DNA of 64,000 nt from Haberlea rhodopensis. Its lineage: Eukaryota; Streptophyta; Magnoliopsida; Lamiales; Gesneriaceae. The DNA lies in NCBI GenBank assembly GCA_907163345.1, contig CAJQUN010000020.1, positions 6,321,722 through 6,385,721 of the forward strand. The letters are read 5' to 3'. The translations under genes and the position numbers were made by a program. The notes beneath the pieces are model-generated. The model saw only the letters and a list, made by a program, of their open reading frames with translations. It made no database searches and was not told where the DNA came from. How positions within the stretch are numbered: position 1 is the first letter of the stretch; each line of letters begins with the position of its first letter. Shown piece by piece: positions 33,441 through 44,439 of this stretch.

Positions 33441-36325
33441 AGAGCATTTGAGCGCAACAGCTTCCAGCGGCAAGATATTCTGCCTCAGCTGTAGATGTGG
33501 CAATAGATGTTTGCTTCTTGCTAAACCAAGAGATCAATCTTTCACCTAAGAATTGACATGTTCCACTGGTGCTTTTGCGATCAATCTTACAGCCAGCATA
33601 GTCAGCGTCTGAATATCCAATTAAGCTGAAGTTTGAATCTTTGGAATACCAAAGACCAACGTTCTGAGATCCTTTTAAGTATTTAAGAATGCGCTTAGCA
33701 GCAATAAAGTGTGATTGCTTTGGATCTGACTGAAATTTAGCGCACATGCAGACTGAGAACATTATATCAGGCCGACTCGCTGTAAGATACAAGAGCGATC
33801 CGATCAGTCCTCGATACATAGATACTTCAACTGTTGTTCCCCCTTCGTCTTTATCTAGCTTGATTGAAGGACTCATTGGAGTTGATGCAGTTGAACAAGT
33901 TTTCATTCCGAATCTTTTGAGAAGCTCTTTGATATACTTGGTCTGATTTATGAAAATGCCATTGCTGAGCTGTTTGACTTGGAGACCCAGAAAGAATGAA
34001 AGTTCTCCCATCATACTCATCTCAAACTGTCCCTGCATTAACTTAGAGAATTTCTCGCATAATTTGGGGTTAGTTGACCCAAAAATGATATCGTCGACAT
34101 AAATTTGAACTAATAAAGTATGTTCCTCCTTAATAAATTTAAATAGAGTTTTATCCACTGAGCCGATCTGAAAATCGTTGTTCAGCAGAAATTGAGACAG
34201 AATGTCATACCAAGCTCTTGGAGCTTGTTTCAGTCCATATACTGCTTTATTCAGTAGATATACATGATCTGGAAATGAGTGGTTCTGAAATCCAGGAGGT
34301 TGCTCAATGTAGACTTCCTCCTGAAGCTTACCATTAAGAAAGGCACTCTTAACGTCCATTTGATATGCTTTGAAGTCTTTAAAAGCAGCATAAGCAAGAA
34401 ATATTCGGATTGCTTCAAGTCTGGCGACTGGTGCAAAAGATTCATCGAAGTCAATTCCTTCTTCTTGTTGGAATCCTTGCGCCACCAGTCTGGCCTTGTT
34501 TCTAACCACAACTTCATCTGCGTCTAGCTTGTTTCTGAAAACCTATCTGGTTTCAATAACAGGCAGATCACTTGGCCTGGGGGTTAGACTCCAGACTTGA
34601 TTTTGTTCAAATTGATTAAGCTCCTCTTGCATGGCTTTAATCCAGTTGTAATCAGTCAAAGATTCATCAATCTTTTTAGGTTCCAGATTAGATATGAAAG
34701 CTGCATGAGTGAATTCATCCATCATCTGTCCTCTGGTTCTTATAGGTGCAGAAGGACTTCCAATTACTAGATCAGGTGGATGCCTCTTTGTCCATCGATA
34801 GCTTGATTATGGATTATCTGATCCAGAAGGATGAGTAGTAGCAGCATTATCAGCATCTGCTTTAACATTAGAGTTTAGAACTTCCGGATCGGCTCGATCT
34901 GAAGGAGCTTCATTGCCTTGATCCGGTCTATCTGGTACTTCTGGTTCCGGTGGATTCTCTCTTGACCTGTTAGCTACAATCTCATCATCACTGTTAGCTT
35001 CGAGATGGATATTTTCCATCTGATTTTGAATTGATTCCTTGTTACCCTCAATACATAAAGATTCATCAAACACTACATGAACTGATTCTTCTACAGTTAA
35101 AGTGCGATTATTGAAGATGCGAAAAGCTTTACTATTGGATGAATATCCTAAGAATATCCCATTATCTGACTTAGCTTCGGATGCTGTAAGATGATTCTTA
35201 CCATTATTGTGAACGAAGTATTTGCAGCCAAATACGTGAAGGTGAGAGATAGACGGTCTGTTACCAGTCCATACTTCATATGGAGTAAGATTCAACTTCT
35301 TGTTAATCATAGACCGATTTTGAGTGTAGCAAGCAGTATTTACAACTTCTGCCCAGAACTTTTGTGAAATTCCAAAATCTGCAAGCATTGTCATTGCTGC
35401 CTCTTTAAGCGTTCTGTTCCTTCGTTCTGCAACTCCATTTTGTTGAGGAGTTCGAGCGGCTGAAAATTCAAGCTTAATTCCTTGATCTTCTAGAAAGGAT
35501 TCAAGATGTTGATTTGAGAATTCAGTGCCTTTGTCACTTCGAATCCTATCTATTCTTGATGATTTCTCATTCTGAGTGCGTTTCAGCAGCTTGATCAACT
35601 TCGGACCGGTCTGATCTTTACTGCTCAAAAATATAGTCCATGTAAAACGTGAGTAATCATCAATAACAACAAGAGTATACCGTATTCCCCCTAAACTTGT
35701 TATTGGAATAGGACCAAACAAGTCCATATGTAATAGTTCTAAGCAGCGTGAGGAGGATTTGGCATTCTTGTTTTTGAAGGATGATCTGATCTGTTTGCCC
35801 ATTTGGCAAGCTTCACAGATCTTATCCTTAGTAAAATCGATCTGGGGCAGACCGACAACTAAATCATGTTTACACAGGCTAGAGATAGTCTTAAAGTTGA
35901 GATGATTCAAGCGTTTATGCCATAGCCAGTGTTTATTATCATTATTCGCGATGAAGCAAGTAGGATTATCAGGTTGAGCAAAATTCCAGTTAATCTTATA
36001 TGTATTTCCATTTCTGATTCCTACAAGCATGGTCATACCGTTTGACGATTTAACAGTGCAAGTGTTATTGTGAAATTCTACAGCATAACCATTATCACAT
36101 AGTTGACTTATACTGATCAGATTATAGCATAAATTTTCAACTAACAGCACATCATTGATAGTAATGTTACCATGGACAATCTTACCCTTGCCCACGGTCT
36201 TACCCTTTGAGTTATCCCCGAAGATGATCTTGGGTCCAGTATATTCTGTGACTTCAGACAGCAGCTCGACGTTTCCAGTCATGTGACGAGAACACCCATT
36301 GTCTAAGTACCAGTCTGATATTTGA
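33441..36325 (-). pseudogene. Element A pol, protease to RNase H, broken
   Basis: Protease around 36315 reads WYLDNGCSRHMTG, with Asn in place of the Ser/Thr of the catalytic D-S/T-G triplet. GAG-pre-integrase (WLWHKRLNHLNF), integrase (LLHMDLFGPIP, RSDKGTEFSN, QQNGVAERRNRT), reverse transcriptase (MDVKSAFLNG, YVDDIIFGS) and the start of RNase H (SDADYAG, TAEAEYLAAG) follow in one frame. In-frame stops at 34807 (TAA) and 34543 (TAG, apparently from TGG) kill it, and element C cuts it at 33441. It is clearly related to, but well diverged from, element C pol. Confidence 0.9.
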
Positions 36326-36371
36326 TTCTTCGGTATCTGTCATCAAACATAATTATTGTTGGTACCCAATC

Positions 36372-38328
36372 CTACTTGGGTCCAGAACGGATTAGCCCTT
36401 TGGGAACCCACACATGTATCAGCTTTAATGGCTTGTGTGTGTCTGGTGTGCTGTGAGCTGATCTGTTTCGATGTTGTGTGTGATAATGGGTGCGATATGG
36501 AAACCTTTGACTCTTATGAGGTAATTTATATCTTCGTTGAACTGGTTTTGAGTTATAGTAATTGGATATTCTTCCTTGCCTTAGATCTCGCACCTTTAGA
36601 TTTGGTCTGATAGACACAAAGCTTGCTGGTGCCTTTTCTTTGGCTTGGTTAACGTACCCAATTCCTCTTCTCAAACCTTGATCCCCGAAGGAGACTCCCG
36701 TTTGAATTGTAGGTGCTTCAGTTTCATATACTGTGCTAGATTTAACAAATGTCATTTGTTTGATTTTGTTCTTTACCAGCAACAGTTCAGATTCATCCTT
36801 GGTGCAGTCTTTGATATCAAAGCCTATGCCGGTGACATCACCGACATTTCTTTGTACCTCTTGCAATTCTTCCAGTGATGCTCTTGATTTTGTCCATGTT
36901 TTGAAAATATGAGAAAGCTTAGCATTTTGTGTGCTAATTCTCTTGTTTTCTTCATGGAGCTGATCGTAAGAGATTTTCAGCTTGTTCAGCTCGATCTGTA
37001 GATTATTGCACTCACCTAGCTCAGAGCAGCTTGGTTTGATGTGCTCATATATTTGATCATTGACTTTAGCTTTAGTTTTCTCAAATGATTCAGCTAAGAT
37101 TCTATAATCATTAGCCATGTCTTGCAGTGCGGACATAAGCTCTTCTCGTGTGAATTCATTTGAGTCAAGATCGAGTACCTCGTCTGTTTGACTCATTTCT
37201 TCGTCCGCCATAAGACATTGAATATCTTCCTCGCTTTCGCTGGATGAATATTCGGAGCTTTCTGAATCTGAGTCAGTCTGAGCCCACTTGCTGTTTCATT
37301 CCTCTGCTACTAGGACCTTTTGAGACTTCCCATGGTGATTTTTTACGATCTTTGAAGTGCTTCTTTTTCTTGTCATCACGATGCTTCTCTTTATGTTCTT
37401 CTTTCTTCGGTCTGGTGCAATCTGCAATAAAGTGTCCGGTCTTACCACAATTGTAGCAAGCCTGATCATTAACAGCATCGTCTTTTCTTGATTTATAATG
37501 ATGAGAAGGTTTAAAATTCCTTTTATTCTTAGACATAAATTTACCAAATTTCTTGATAAATAATGACATAGCATCATTACTTATATGTTCAATAGATCGA
37601 TCTGTTGTGGGGGTGGTCTGGTCTGGAATGGCTGCCAGTGCTTTGTTTGGTTGAGAGATGAATGCCTCTGCTTCACCTCTGGTGATCAGTTCGAACTCAT
37701 ATGCCTTAAGATCTGCTAACAGATCATGAAGTTCAACTTTGTTCAGATCTTTAGACTCCCTCATTGCAATGGTCTTTACATCCCATTCTTTTGGCAACGC
37801 TCTCATTACTTTCAGAGCAATCTCTCTGTTAGAGTATTCCTTGCCCAGACCATTTAGTTCATTGATAATACCAGTAACTCTTTCATCAAACTCGTTTAGA
37901 TTTTCTCCAATCTTCATTTTTATGCTCTCAAATCTTTGAAGAGCAACAGTCAGCTTGTTTTCCTTGGTCTGGTCGTTCCCTTCACATAGCTGTGCTATCT
38001 TCTCCCAAATTTCTTTGGCAGTAGAGCACATTTTGATTTTACTGAACATATTCTTGTCCAACGTCTTGAACAAGATGTCTTTGGCAACTTTGTCTATATT
38101 TGCTTTCTTTCTTTCTTCATTCGTCCAGAGGGATCTGTCCTTCTCGACCATTTGGGGTTCAACACCAGTAATGGAGGCTGCTGTATTGACTTTCAGAATC
38201 TTCATTGGTCCATCAGTGATGACGAACCACATATCGTCATCCTGTGCTGCCAGATGAGCTTGCATTCTGATTCTCCAATCATCATAGTCTTCTTTTGAGA
38301 ACATAGGAATTTTGTTGAATGATGCCAT
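36372..38328 (-). pseudogene. Element A gag, broken
   Basis: Starts MASFNKIPMF at 38328, UBN2-type gag domain, zinc knuckle CYNCGKTGHFIADC at about residue 289, then basic Lys-rich stretch. Near 37300 the frame shifts and a TGA follows KVLVAEE; the second half (37211-36372) continues with the acidic and coiled-coil region and ends GPK-TAG exactly like element C gag. Same architecture as C with lower identity. Confidence 0.88.
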
Positions 38329-38363
38329 AAGCTCAAGTGTCTTTGTGATGATTAAGACGGCCT

Positions 38364-38375
38364 GCTCTGATACCA
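38364..38375 (-). other. Primer-binding site of element A
   Basis: Minus strand TGGTATCAGAGC, two bases after the LTR terminus at 38378. Initiator tRNA-Met type. Confidence 0.93.
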
Positions 38376-39036
38376 CTTGTTAGGATCGGTCCGGAGTGTT
38401 TAGAGGGGGGGTGAATGAACACTCCTATTAAAAATAATCCTTTGTGATTTCTTTCGGATTAGTGAAAGAAATCTGTTTCTTAATCAACTTTTCTGCAGAA
38501 CAGACCACTGAATAATTTAGTGCGGAACGGTCTGTTCTTAGGCTAGTAAGAACGGCTCGATGGCTTGAAAAGTATAACAGGTACAGAATGATAAAAGACA
38601 GAATATGTTTCTGGAAGTTCGAAGGTGGTGTAATCCTTCTACGTCTCCCCTTCTTCCAATTAAGGAAGGATTCCACTAGAAGACTTTGATTTATACAATC
38701 CTGTTGTACAAACCCAATTCAGCTGGATTTACCTCACTACCAGACTGAAACTCATAGTCTCTCGATCTGTTCAGACACACTCTGTCTGACAGTTACAATT
38801 GATTCTCACTTCTCTATCTTAGTACAGAATACAATAGACTTAAGTCTATGCACACAATGATCCTAAGATGATCAAATATTACAATATGCTTGTGCTTATA
38901 AAGATTTTCAGCTCGAGAATGTCTGAGCTTGTAAGCTTGTGCTGTTTAGCTTTCTTTTGCGTTTTTTCGATTTTTCAGACTCTCTCTTGAGCTCTTATGT
39001 TGCATCCTTATATAGTTGTATGTACCAACGACATTA

Positions 39037-40223
39037 TGTTGGAATCGAAGAGGGGGGGTGAATGAGATTCCTAGGCTACTTTAGCGCTTTAAAATGAGTT
39101 TGAAAAATAAAAGAGTTTTGCGCTTTGCGGAAGCCTTTAGTCAATCGATAAATAAAAAGAATAAGTAAATAAATGCGTAAAGAAATAATGCGGTAAATGA
39201 CAAGGATATTTGTTATAGAAGTTCGGCGATGAATCGCCTACGTCTCCTCTTCACGAGTCTTCTTGGCCTTAAGGGCTCCAAGGATAGCCACACACTTGCA
39301 CCAACAAGACTTGTTGATGACTTTACAATTCTCCAACTTGCTTTGGTGTTGGAGGACCTTTACAATAAACCAACACACACCTTCACGGTGTACCAACACG
39401 AAGTGAACAAGACTCACACACAATAAAAGAATTACAAGCTCCAATACAATAACAATGTATGGAGATTGCAAAACTTAAATCAAATAATAATTATCAAGAC
39501 TTTGGTATAAGTTGTAGGCTTGTTCCTTAGCTTCAAAATGCTCCAAAGCATCCATATTTATAGTGTAGAGGGCCTCCAAGGCTCCTACTAGTCGTTGCTA
39601 CTCATAAGGCTGAAATCACTCCAAGATCGCCTCGGACATCGCCTCAGGCGATCACCATCGCCGCGCCCCAACGGTCACCAAAAATCACGCATCGCCTCAG
39701 GCGATCGCTGGATCGTCTCAGGCGATCCAAAGCCAAAATCAAGGCCGTAGCCTCAGCTCCTTCAAATCTTGCATCGCCTCAAACGAACTCCAGATCGCCT
39801 CAGGCGTTCGTGCCATCGCCTCGGGCGATCTCCCTGCGCGCATGCCCGCGCCATGCCTCGGCGTCGCTCCAGTCGATGTGAGGGGCGAAGTGCCAAAAGG
39901 TTGCCATCGCCTCAGGCGTTGTTCACCATCGCCTCAGGCGATCTTCCTCGCATGCTCGCCTAGCCATCGCCTCTGTCGATGTGCTTGGCGATGCCTGGCC
40001 TGGCACCCATCGCCTGGGGCGATGATCACCATCGCCTGGGGCGATCCAGGCCAGAATATGCACACTTGATTTTCTTCAATCCAAACTACTTTTCATCACT
40101 TAATCTGCACACTAAGTAGATGCATTAGTATAACAGACACAAGTTTTGTTGATCATCAAAACTCAAAGATTGACCGGGGATAATTTAACGCATTAAACGC
40201 AACCATGCGTTAAAGGCTCAACA
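39037..40223 (-). repeat. 3' LTR of element B
   Basis: TGTTGGAATCGAAG to AAGGCTCAACA, 1187 bp. Relative to its partner it lacks about 200 bp between CTCCTCTTC and ACGAGTCTTC, consistent with deletion between short repeats. GC-rich palindrome array at about 39620-40050 and hairpin motif at 39218-39249. Confidence 0.92.
39620..40050. repeat. Palindromic ATCGCCTCAGGCGAT array in LTR B
   Basis: Around ten full or half copies of ATCGCCTCAGGCGAT and variants (GGGGCGAT, CGGGCGAT), irregularly spaced, each self-complementary around a central base. The matching array in the other LTR is at about 43385-43830. CpG-rich against an AT-rich background. Confidence 0.85.
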
Positions 40224-40224
40224 A

Positions 40225-40908
40225 TCTCCCCCTTTTTGATGATCACAAAACTTGATAAACTTGAATAAGTAATATGCATGAAATGTGAGTAAAAATAACT
40301 CCCCCTTAACAATTGCATAACACATACAAGTTATCAAGTAAATCATTAAACAAATAACTCTCCCCCTCAAACCATGCACACATAAGCTCTCCCCCTTAAA
40401 CTATGCATGTATTAAGGTTCAAGTTTATCACAAAATTCTCCCCCTTTTTGTGATAATCAAAAAGCATAAAATTTAAATAAACATGGCATAATTTATATGT
40501 TGACATATAGCTTCAAATTACACATGTTCCTCATCAAACAAGATTAAATTATATAGAGGTGAATCACAACCATGTGTTTAAGGCACTCAACAATTAATTC
40601 TAAAAGTTGCAATGTGTGCATATGTTTATGCATTCATGCCAAAAACAAAATACTAAAAATATCAAGGCATTATAACAAATCATATACTTGCACATTTTCA
40701 CATAGCATATTCAAATTTGAATGCAAAGCAAATCAAGCTACTTATTATAAAAAGATAAGCATACATCATGCATTTCAACAATTATGCTAAGGGGTTATGC
40801 ATTTTACTCCAATGAATATTGAGCTTCAATATTTATTGATCACAATTAATTTGTGCCAATGAATTTTGAAATTGCTCTTTTAACATGTAAAAAAAATAAA
40901 TTTTACCC
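40225..40908. other. Element B 3' non-coding region with repeated polypurine tracts
   Basis: Minus-strand G-rich tracts next to A-runs occur at 40225-40238, 40298-40308, 40358-40370, 40387-40398 and 40436-40450; the first and last carry CCCCCTTTTTG on the plus strand as in elements A and C. No coding sequence. Confidence 0.7.
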
Positions 40909-42549
40909 TCAATGACAAGAGTTCGTTCTTGTCACAGGTCCAACGCCTCGAGCCTCTTCTATAGTTGTGAATAATACAAACTCCTCCTTTGAGTTGCTTG
41001 GCCCTTCATCCTTCATTCCATTCTTGTCCCTACAAGACAAATTTACAATTGGAGGAACTTTGGTACCCATTTGATTTTTGGGTCCTAGGGGGTTAACTTT
41101 CAATGGCACTTTTGGAATCCATTTCCACCTCTTATTAGGTTGGTATTGGATTCTAGCAAACCTACACTTATTTTTAGTGTGGCCATTTTTGCAACAATAA
41201 TTACAAGTAGGAGAATCATGCTTTGCATTGGCCAACAAGCTAGAAAAAGTTTTTGATTTGCTTGAAAAACCTAAACCGGCTTTGTCAAAGCTACAACGTT
41301 GCAAGCTAAGCAATTCATTCATCTTTTTACTACTTTCACTAAATTTGCAAAATGATATCTTTAAAGAATTTAATTCATTTTTCAATGAATTATTTTCTTC
41401 ATCTTTCTTAGCAATCTCAAGTTTGAGTAATTTGTTACTCATCTTGGTTTTGCCAAGAGCATCAATAAGATCATTATAAGACTCTAAAAGTTCATCAAAT
41501 GAAGGTACCTCATTGTCACTTTCATCTCCTTCATCTCCAAGAGCCATTAGACATAGATTGGTGGCTTCTTCTTCATCGGAGTCGCTATCACTCCATGTGG
41601 CTATAAACGCCTTCTTCTTCCCTTTGTCCTCATTCTTCTTCCTAGGGCATTTGTTAGCATACTGACCTTTATCATTACAATTATAACAAGTTACCTCATT
41701 TTTGGATTCATTTTTGGTTGCACTTGAGGTCTTTGACTTGCTATGTTTGGTGAAGAGCTTCTTGAACTTCTTTGTGAATAGGATCATCTCCTCATCATCA
41801 TCATCTTCTTCATCATCGGAGTGGTCTTTCCTTCCAACCAAGGCAATCCCATTTCTCTTGGATCTATCCTCCTCCTTTACTTCTCTCCTTGTGGCAACTT
41901 CAAGCTCATGAGTCACCAATGTGCCATGGAGCTCATCAAGATCATAGGAAGCACTTTCTCCTTTGTTGGACTCGATAATGGCCGTCCTCTTTGCATCCCA
42001 TTCTTTAGGTAAGGCCCTTAGTGCTCTCCTCCATAGTTGCTTTGGAGGGTACTTCTCTCCAAGTTGGGCAAGCTCATTTATGATAAGGGTGAGCCTCCTA
42101 AACATGGAATCCACCTCTTCTCCGGGCTCCATCTCAAAAGTCTCATATTTGAGTTGTAGAAGGTCAATCTTGGTCTCCTTCACTTGATTGGTTCCTTCAT
42201 GACAAATTTGCAATTTGTCCCATATCTCCTTAGCGGTTGAGCACATTGAGATCCGGTTGTACTCCTTCATATCTAAGGCACAATGCAAAATATTAATCGC
42301 TTTAGCATTTTGTGAAATTAATATCATATCCGCTCTAGTGAAATCGTCCATTTCTTTGGGAACACTTATTCCCGCAATTTCCTTTAAAGGAACATGTGGA
42401 CCTTTCACTATGATCTTCCATAGGTCATAATCTATGGATTGGATGTATAGAGAAATTCTATTCTTCCAATAACCGTAGTTATCACCAGTGAAAAGCGGAG
42501 GGCGATTCGTCGATTGACCTTGAGCAAACTCATTTGCTAGATTAGCCAT
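40909..42549 (-). CDS. Element B gag
   Basis: 546 residues from MANLANEFAQ; an in-frame Met lies 10 codons upstream. UBN2-type gag (LFTGDNYGYWKNRISLYIQ at the start, KEIWDKLQICHEGTNQVKETKIDLL), a region of Asp/Glu runs, zinc knuckle 1 CYNCNDKGQYANKC at about 286 with Gln in the position of the usual His, zinc knuckle 2 CNYCCKNGHTKNKC at about 446 with a normal CCHC. Coiled-coil-like helices lie between. Uninterrupted, so probably still translated. Confidence 0.9.
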   Translation of the reverse strand: MANLANEFAQGQSTNRPPLFTGDNYGYWKNRISLYIQSIDYDLWKIIVKGPHVPLKEIAGISVPKEMDDFTRADMILISQNAKAINILHCALDMKEYNRISMCSTAKEIWDKLQICHEGTNQVKETKIDLLQLKYETFEMEPGEEVDSMFRRLTLIINELAQLGEKYPPKQLWRRALRALPKEWDAKRTAIIESNKGESASYDLDELHGTLVTHELEVATRREVKEEDRSKRNGIALVGRKDHSDDEEDDDDEEMILFTKKFKKLFTKHSKSKTSSATKNESKNEVTCYNCNDKGQYANKCPRKKNEDKGKKKAFIATWSDSDSDEEEATNLCLMALGDEGDESDNEVPSFDELLESYNDLIDALGKTKMSNKLLKLEIAKKDEENNSLKNELNSLKISFCKFSESSKKMNELLSLQRCSFDKAGLGFSSKSKTFSSLLANAKHDSPTCNYCCKNGHTKNKCRFARIQYQPNKRWKWIPKVPLKVNPLGPKNQMGTKVPPIVNLSCRDKNGMKDEGPSNSKEEFVLFTTIEEARGVGPVTRTNSCH

Positions 42550-42580
42550 AAAAAAATTTTGATTTAAAACAAAAATCAAA

Positions 42581-42594
42581 TGGCTCTGATACCA
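42581..42594 (-). other. Primer-binding site of element B
   Basis: Minus strand TGGTATCAGAGCCA, two bases from the LTR end at 42597. Initiator tRNA-Met type. Confidence 0.92.
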
Positions 42595-42596
42595 CT

Positions 42597-44005
42597 TGTT
42601 GGAATCGAAGAGGGGGGGTGAATGAGATTCCTAGGCTACTTTAGCGTTTTAAAATGAGTTTGAAACATAAAAGAGTTTTGCGCTTTGCAGAAGCCTTTAG
42701 TCAATCGATAAATAAAAAGAATAAGTAAATAAATGCGTAAAGAAATAATGCGGTAAATGACAAGGATATTTGTTATAGAAGTTCGGCGATGAATCGCCTA
42801 CGTCTCCTCTTCCCGGTTAGATAACCTCCAACCGAGGTTCCAATAGAAAAATAGATCTTGGCCTTGAGGGCTCCAAGTTAGCCACAACCCAACTCTTCCC
42901 GAGTTTACAAAGCTCTTCCCGAGCACACTACTCTTCCCGAGTACACAAGCTCTTCCCAAGCACAATACTCTTCCCGAGTATACAAAGCTCTTCCTGAGCT
43001 ACCAACACTCTTCACGAGTCTTCTTGGCCTTAAGGGCTCCAAGGATAGCCACACACTTGCACCAACAAGACTTGTTGATGACTTTACAATTCTCCAACTT
43101 GCTTTGGTGTTGGAGGACCTTTACAATAAACCAACACACACCTTCACGGTGTACCAACACGAAGTGAACAAGACTCACATACAATAAAAGAATTACAAGC
43201 TCCAATACAATAACAATGTATGGAGATTGCAAAGCTTAAATCAAATAATAATTATCAAGACTTTGGTATAAGTTGTAGGCTTGTTCCTTAGCTTCAAAAT
43301 GCTCCAAAGCATCCATATTTATAGTGTAGAGGGCCTCCAAGGCTCCTACTAGCCGTTGCTACTCATAAGGCTGAAATCACTCCAAGATCGCCTCGGACAT
43401 CGCCTCAGGCGATCACCATCGCCGCGCCCCAACGGTCACCAAAAATCACGCATCGCCTCAGGCGATCGCTGGATCGCCTCAGGCGATCCAAAGCCAAAAT
43501 CAAGGTCGTAGCCTCAGCTCCTTCAAATCTTGCATCGCCTCAAACAAACTCCAGATCGCCTCAGGCGTTCGTGCCATCGCCTCGGGCGTTCAGCCCATCG
43601 CCTCGGGCGATCTCCCTGCGCGCATGCCCGCGCCATGCCTCGGCGTCGCTCCAGTCGATGTGCGGGGCGAAGTGCCAAAAGGTTGCCATCGCCTCAGGCG
43701 TTGTTCACCATCGCCTCAGGCGATCTTCCTCGCATGCTCGCCTAGCCATCACCTCTGTCGATGTGCGTGGCGATGCCTGGCCTGGCACCCATCGCCTGGG
43801 GCGATGATCACCATCGCCTGGGGCGATCCATGCCAGAATATGCACACTTGATTTTCTTCAATCCAAACTACTTTTCATCACTTAATCTGCACACTAAGTA
43901 GATGCATTAGTATAACATACACAAGTTTTGTTGATCATCAAAACTCAAAGATTGACCGGGGATAATTTAACGCATTAAACGCAACCATGCGTTTAAGGCT
44001 CAACA
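42597..44005 (-). repeat. 5' LTR of element B
   Basis: 1409 bp. Includes at 42890-43010 an irregular tandem of CTCTTCCCGAGCAC-like units that the left LTR lacks, the palindrome array (about 43385-43830) and the hairpin motif at 42778-42810. Confidence 0.92.
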
Positions 44006-44439
44006 CATTATTTCCCTTTACGTGCAACTCTTGATTCTGCTCAAACTTTGAGTACACTACAGTTTTATTCTTTTGGGCACTTGCCATTCTGGTTCATGAT
44101 TTCGGCGACTGTCAGTAAGCTCTTCTTTGTCTTCTTACCTTTTATGGTAATCTTTAGTCCTTGGTCTTTTTCAGCATTAATTGCAACAATAAATGCTTCA
44201 ATAAATAGCCGTTAATGATTCAGACTGAAGAGCAAATCTAATTCAGCCTTGTCTACTCTGATCTGATAATAGTTGAGCTGTTATGAAGCTTCGATCTGGT
44301 CAGGCTGATGTTCATCGATCCGTTCTGATTTGCGATATACCATTTCAGCTTGATCTGCTTTGAGCGATCGATCTGGTCAGTCTAATTTCTATCGATCCGT
44401 TCTGATTTGTTTTGTCATATTTAAAATCCGGAACTAACA

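Larger units (their letters stand above)
39037..44005 (-). mobile_element. Element B: gag-only Copia-like retrotransposon (non-autonomous)
   Basis: 4,969 bp, target duplication CATTA (39032-39036 and 44006-44010). Two LTRs, Met-type primer-binding site (42581-42594), polypurine tract (40225-40238) and a single gag ORF; there is no room for or trace of pol. It must use enzymes of another element. LTRs differ at a few percent of positions, plus about 200 bp present only in the right LTR. Confidence 0.92.
16402..44439 (-). mobile_element. Copia element A (Sirevirus-like) with two elements nested in it
   Basis: LTR retrotransposon in minus orientation flanked by the 5-bp duplication ACTTG (16397-16401 and 44440-44444). 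In its own orientation: 5' LTR (38378-44439, interrupted), primer-binding site for initiator tRNA-Met (38364-38375), gag, pol, a third ORF, polypurine tract, 3' LTR (16402-18094). Element C is inserted in its RNase H region and element B in its 5' LTR. Without them A is about 11 kb. Stops and frameshifts in gag, pol and ORF3 show it is not autonomous now. PBS type, long gag, repeated polypurine tracts and the third ORF agree with the Sirevirus (SIRE/Maximus) lineage. Confidence 0.9.
38378..44439 (-). repeat. 5' LTR of element A, split by element B
   Basis: LTR parts are 38378-39036 and 44011-44439 (1,088 bp together). The halves join through the 5-bp duplication CATTA made by element B. This copy has the uninterrupted order and serves as the reference for the rearranged 3' LTR. 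Hairpin motif at 38613-38650. Confidence 0.9.

Noticed and set aside
39769..40069. Arg/His-rich frames in LTR B (also at 43530-43851)
   Set aside because: Produced by the palindromic GC-rich array in a non-coding LTR.
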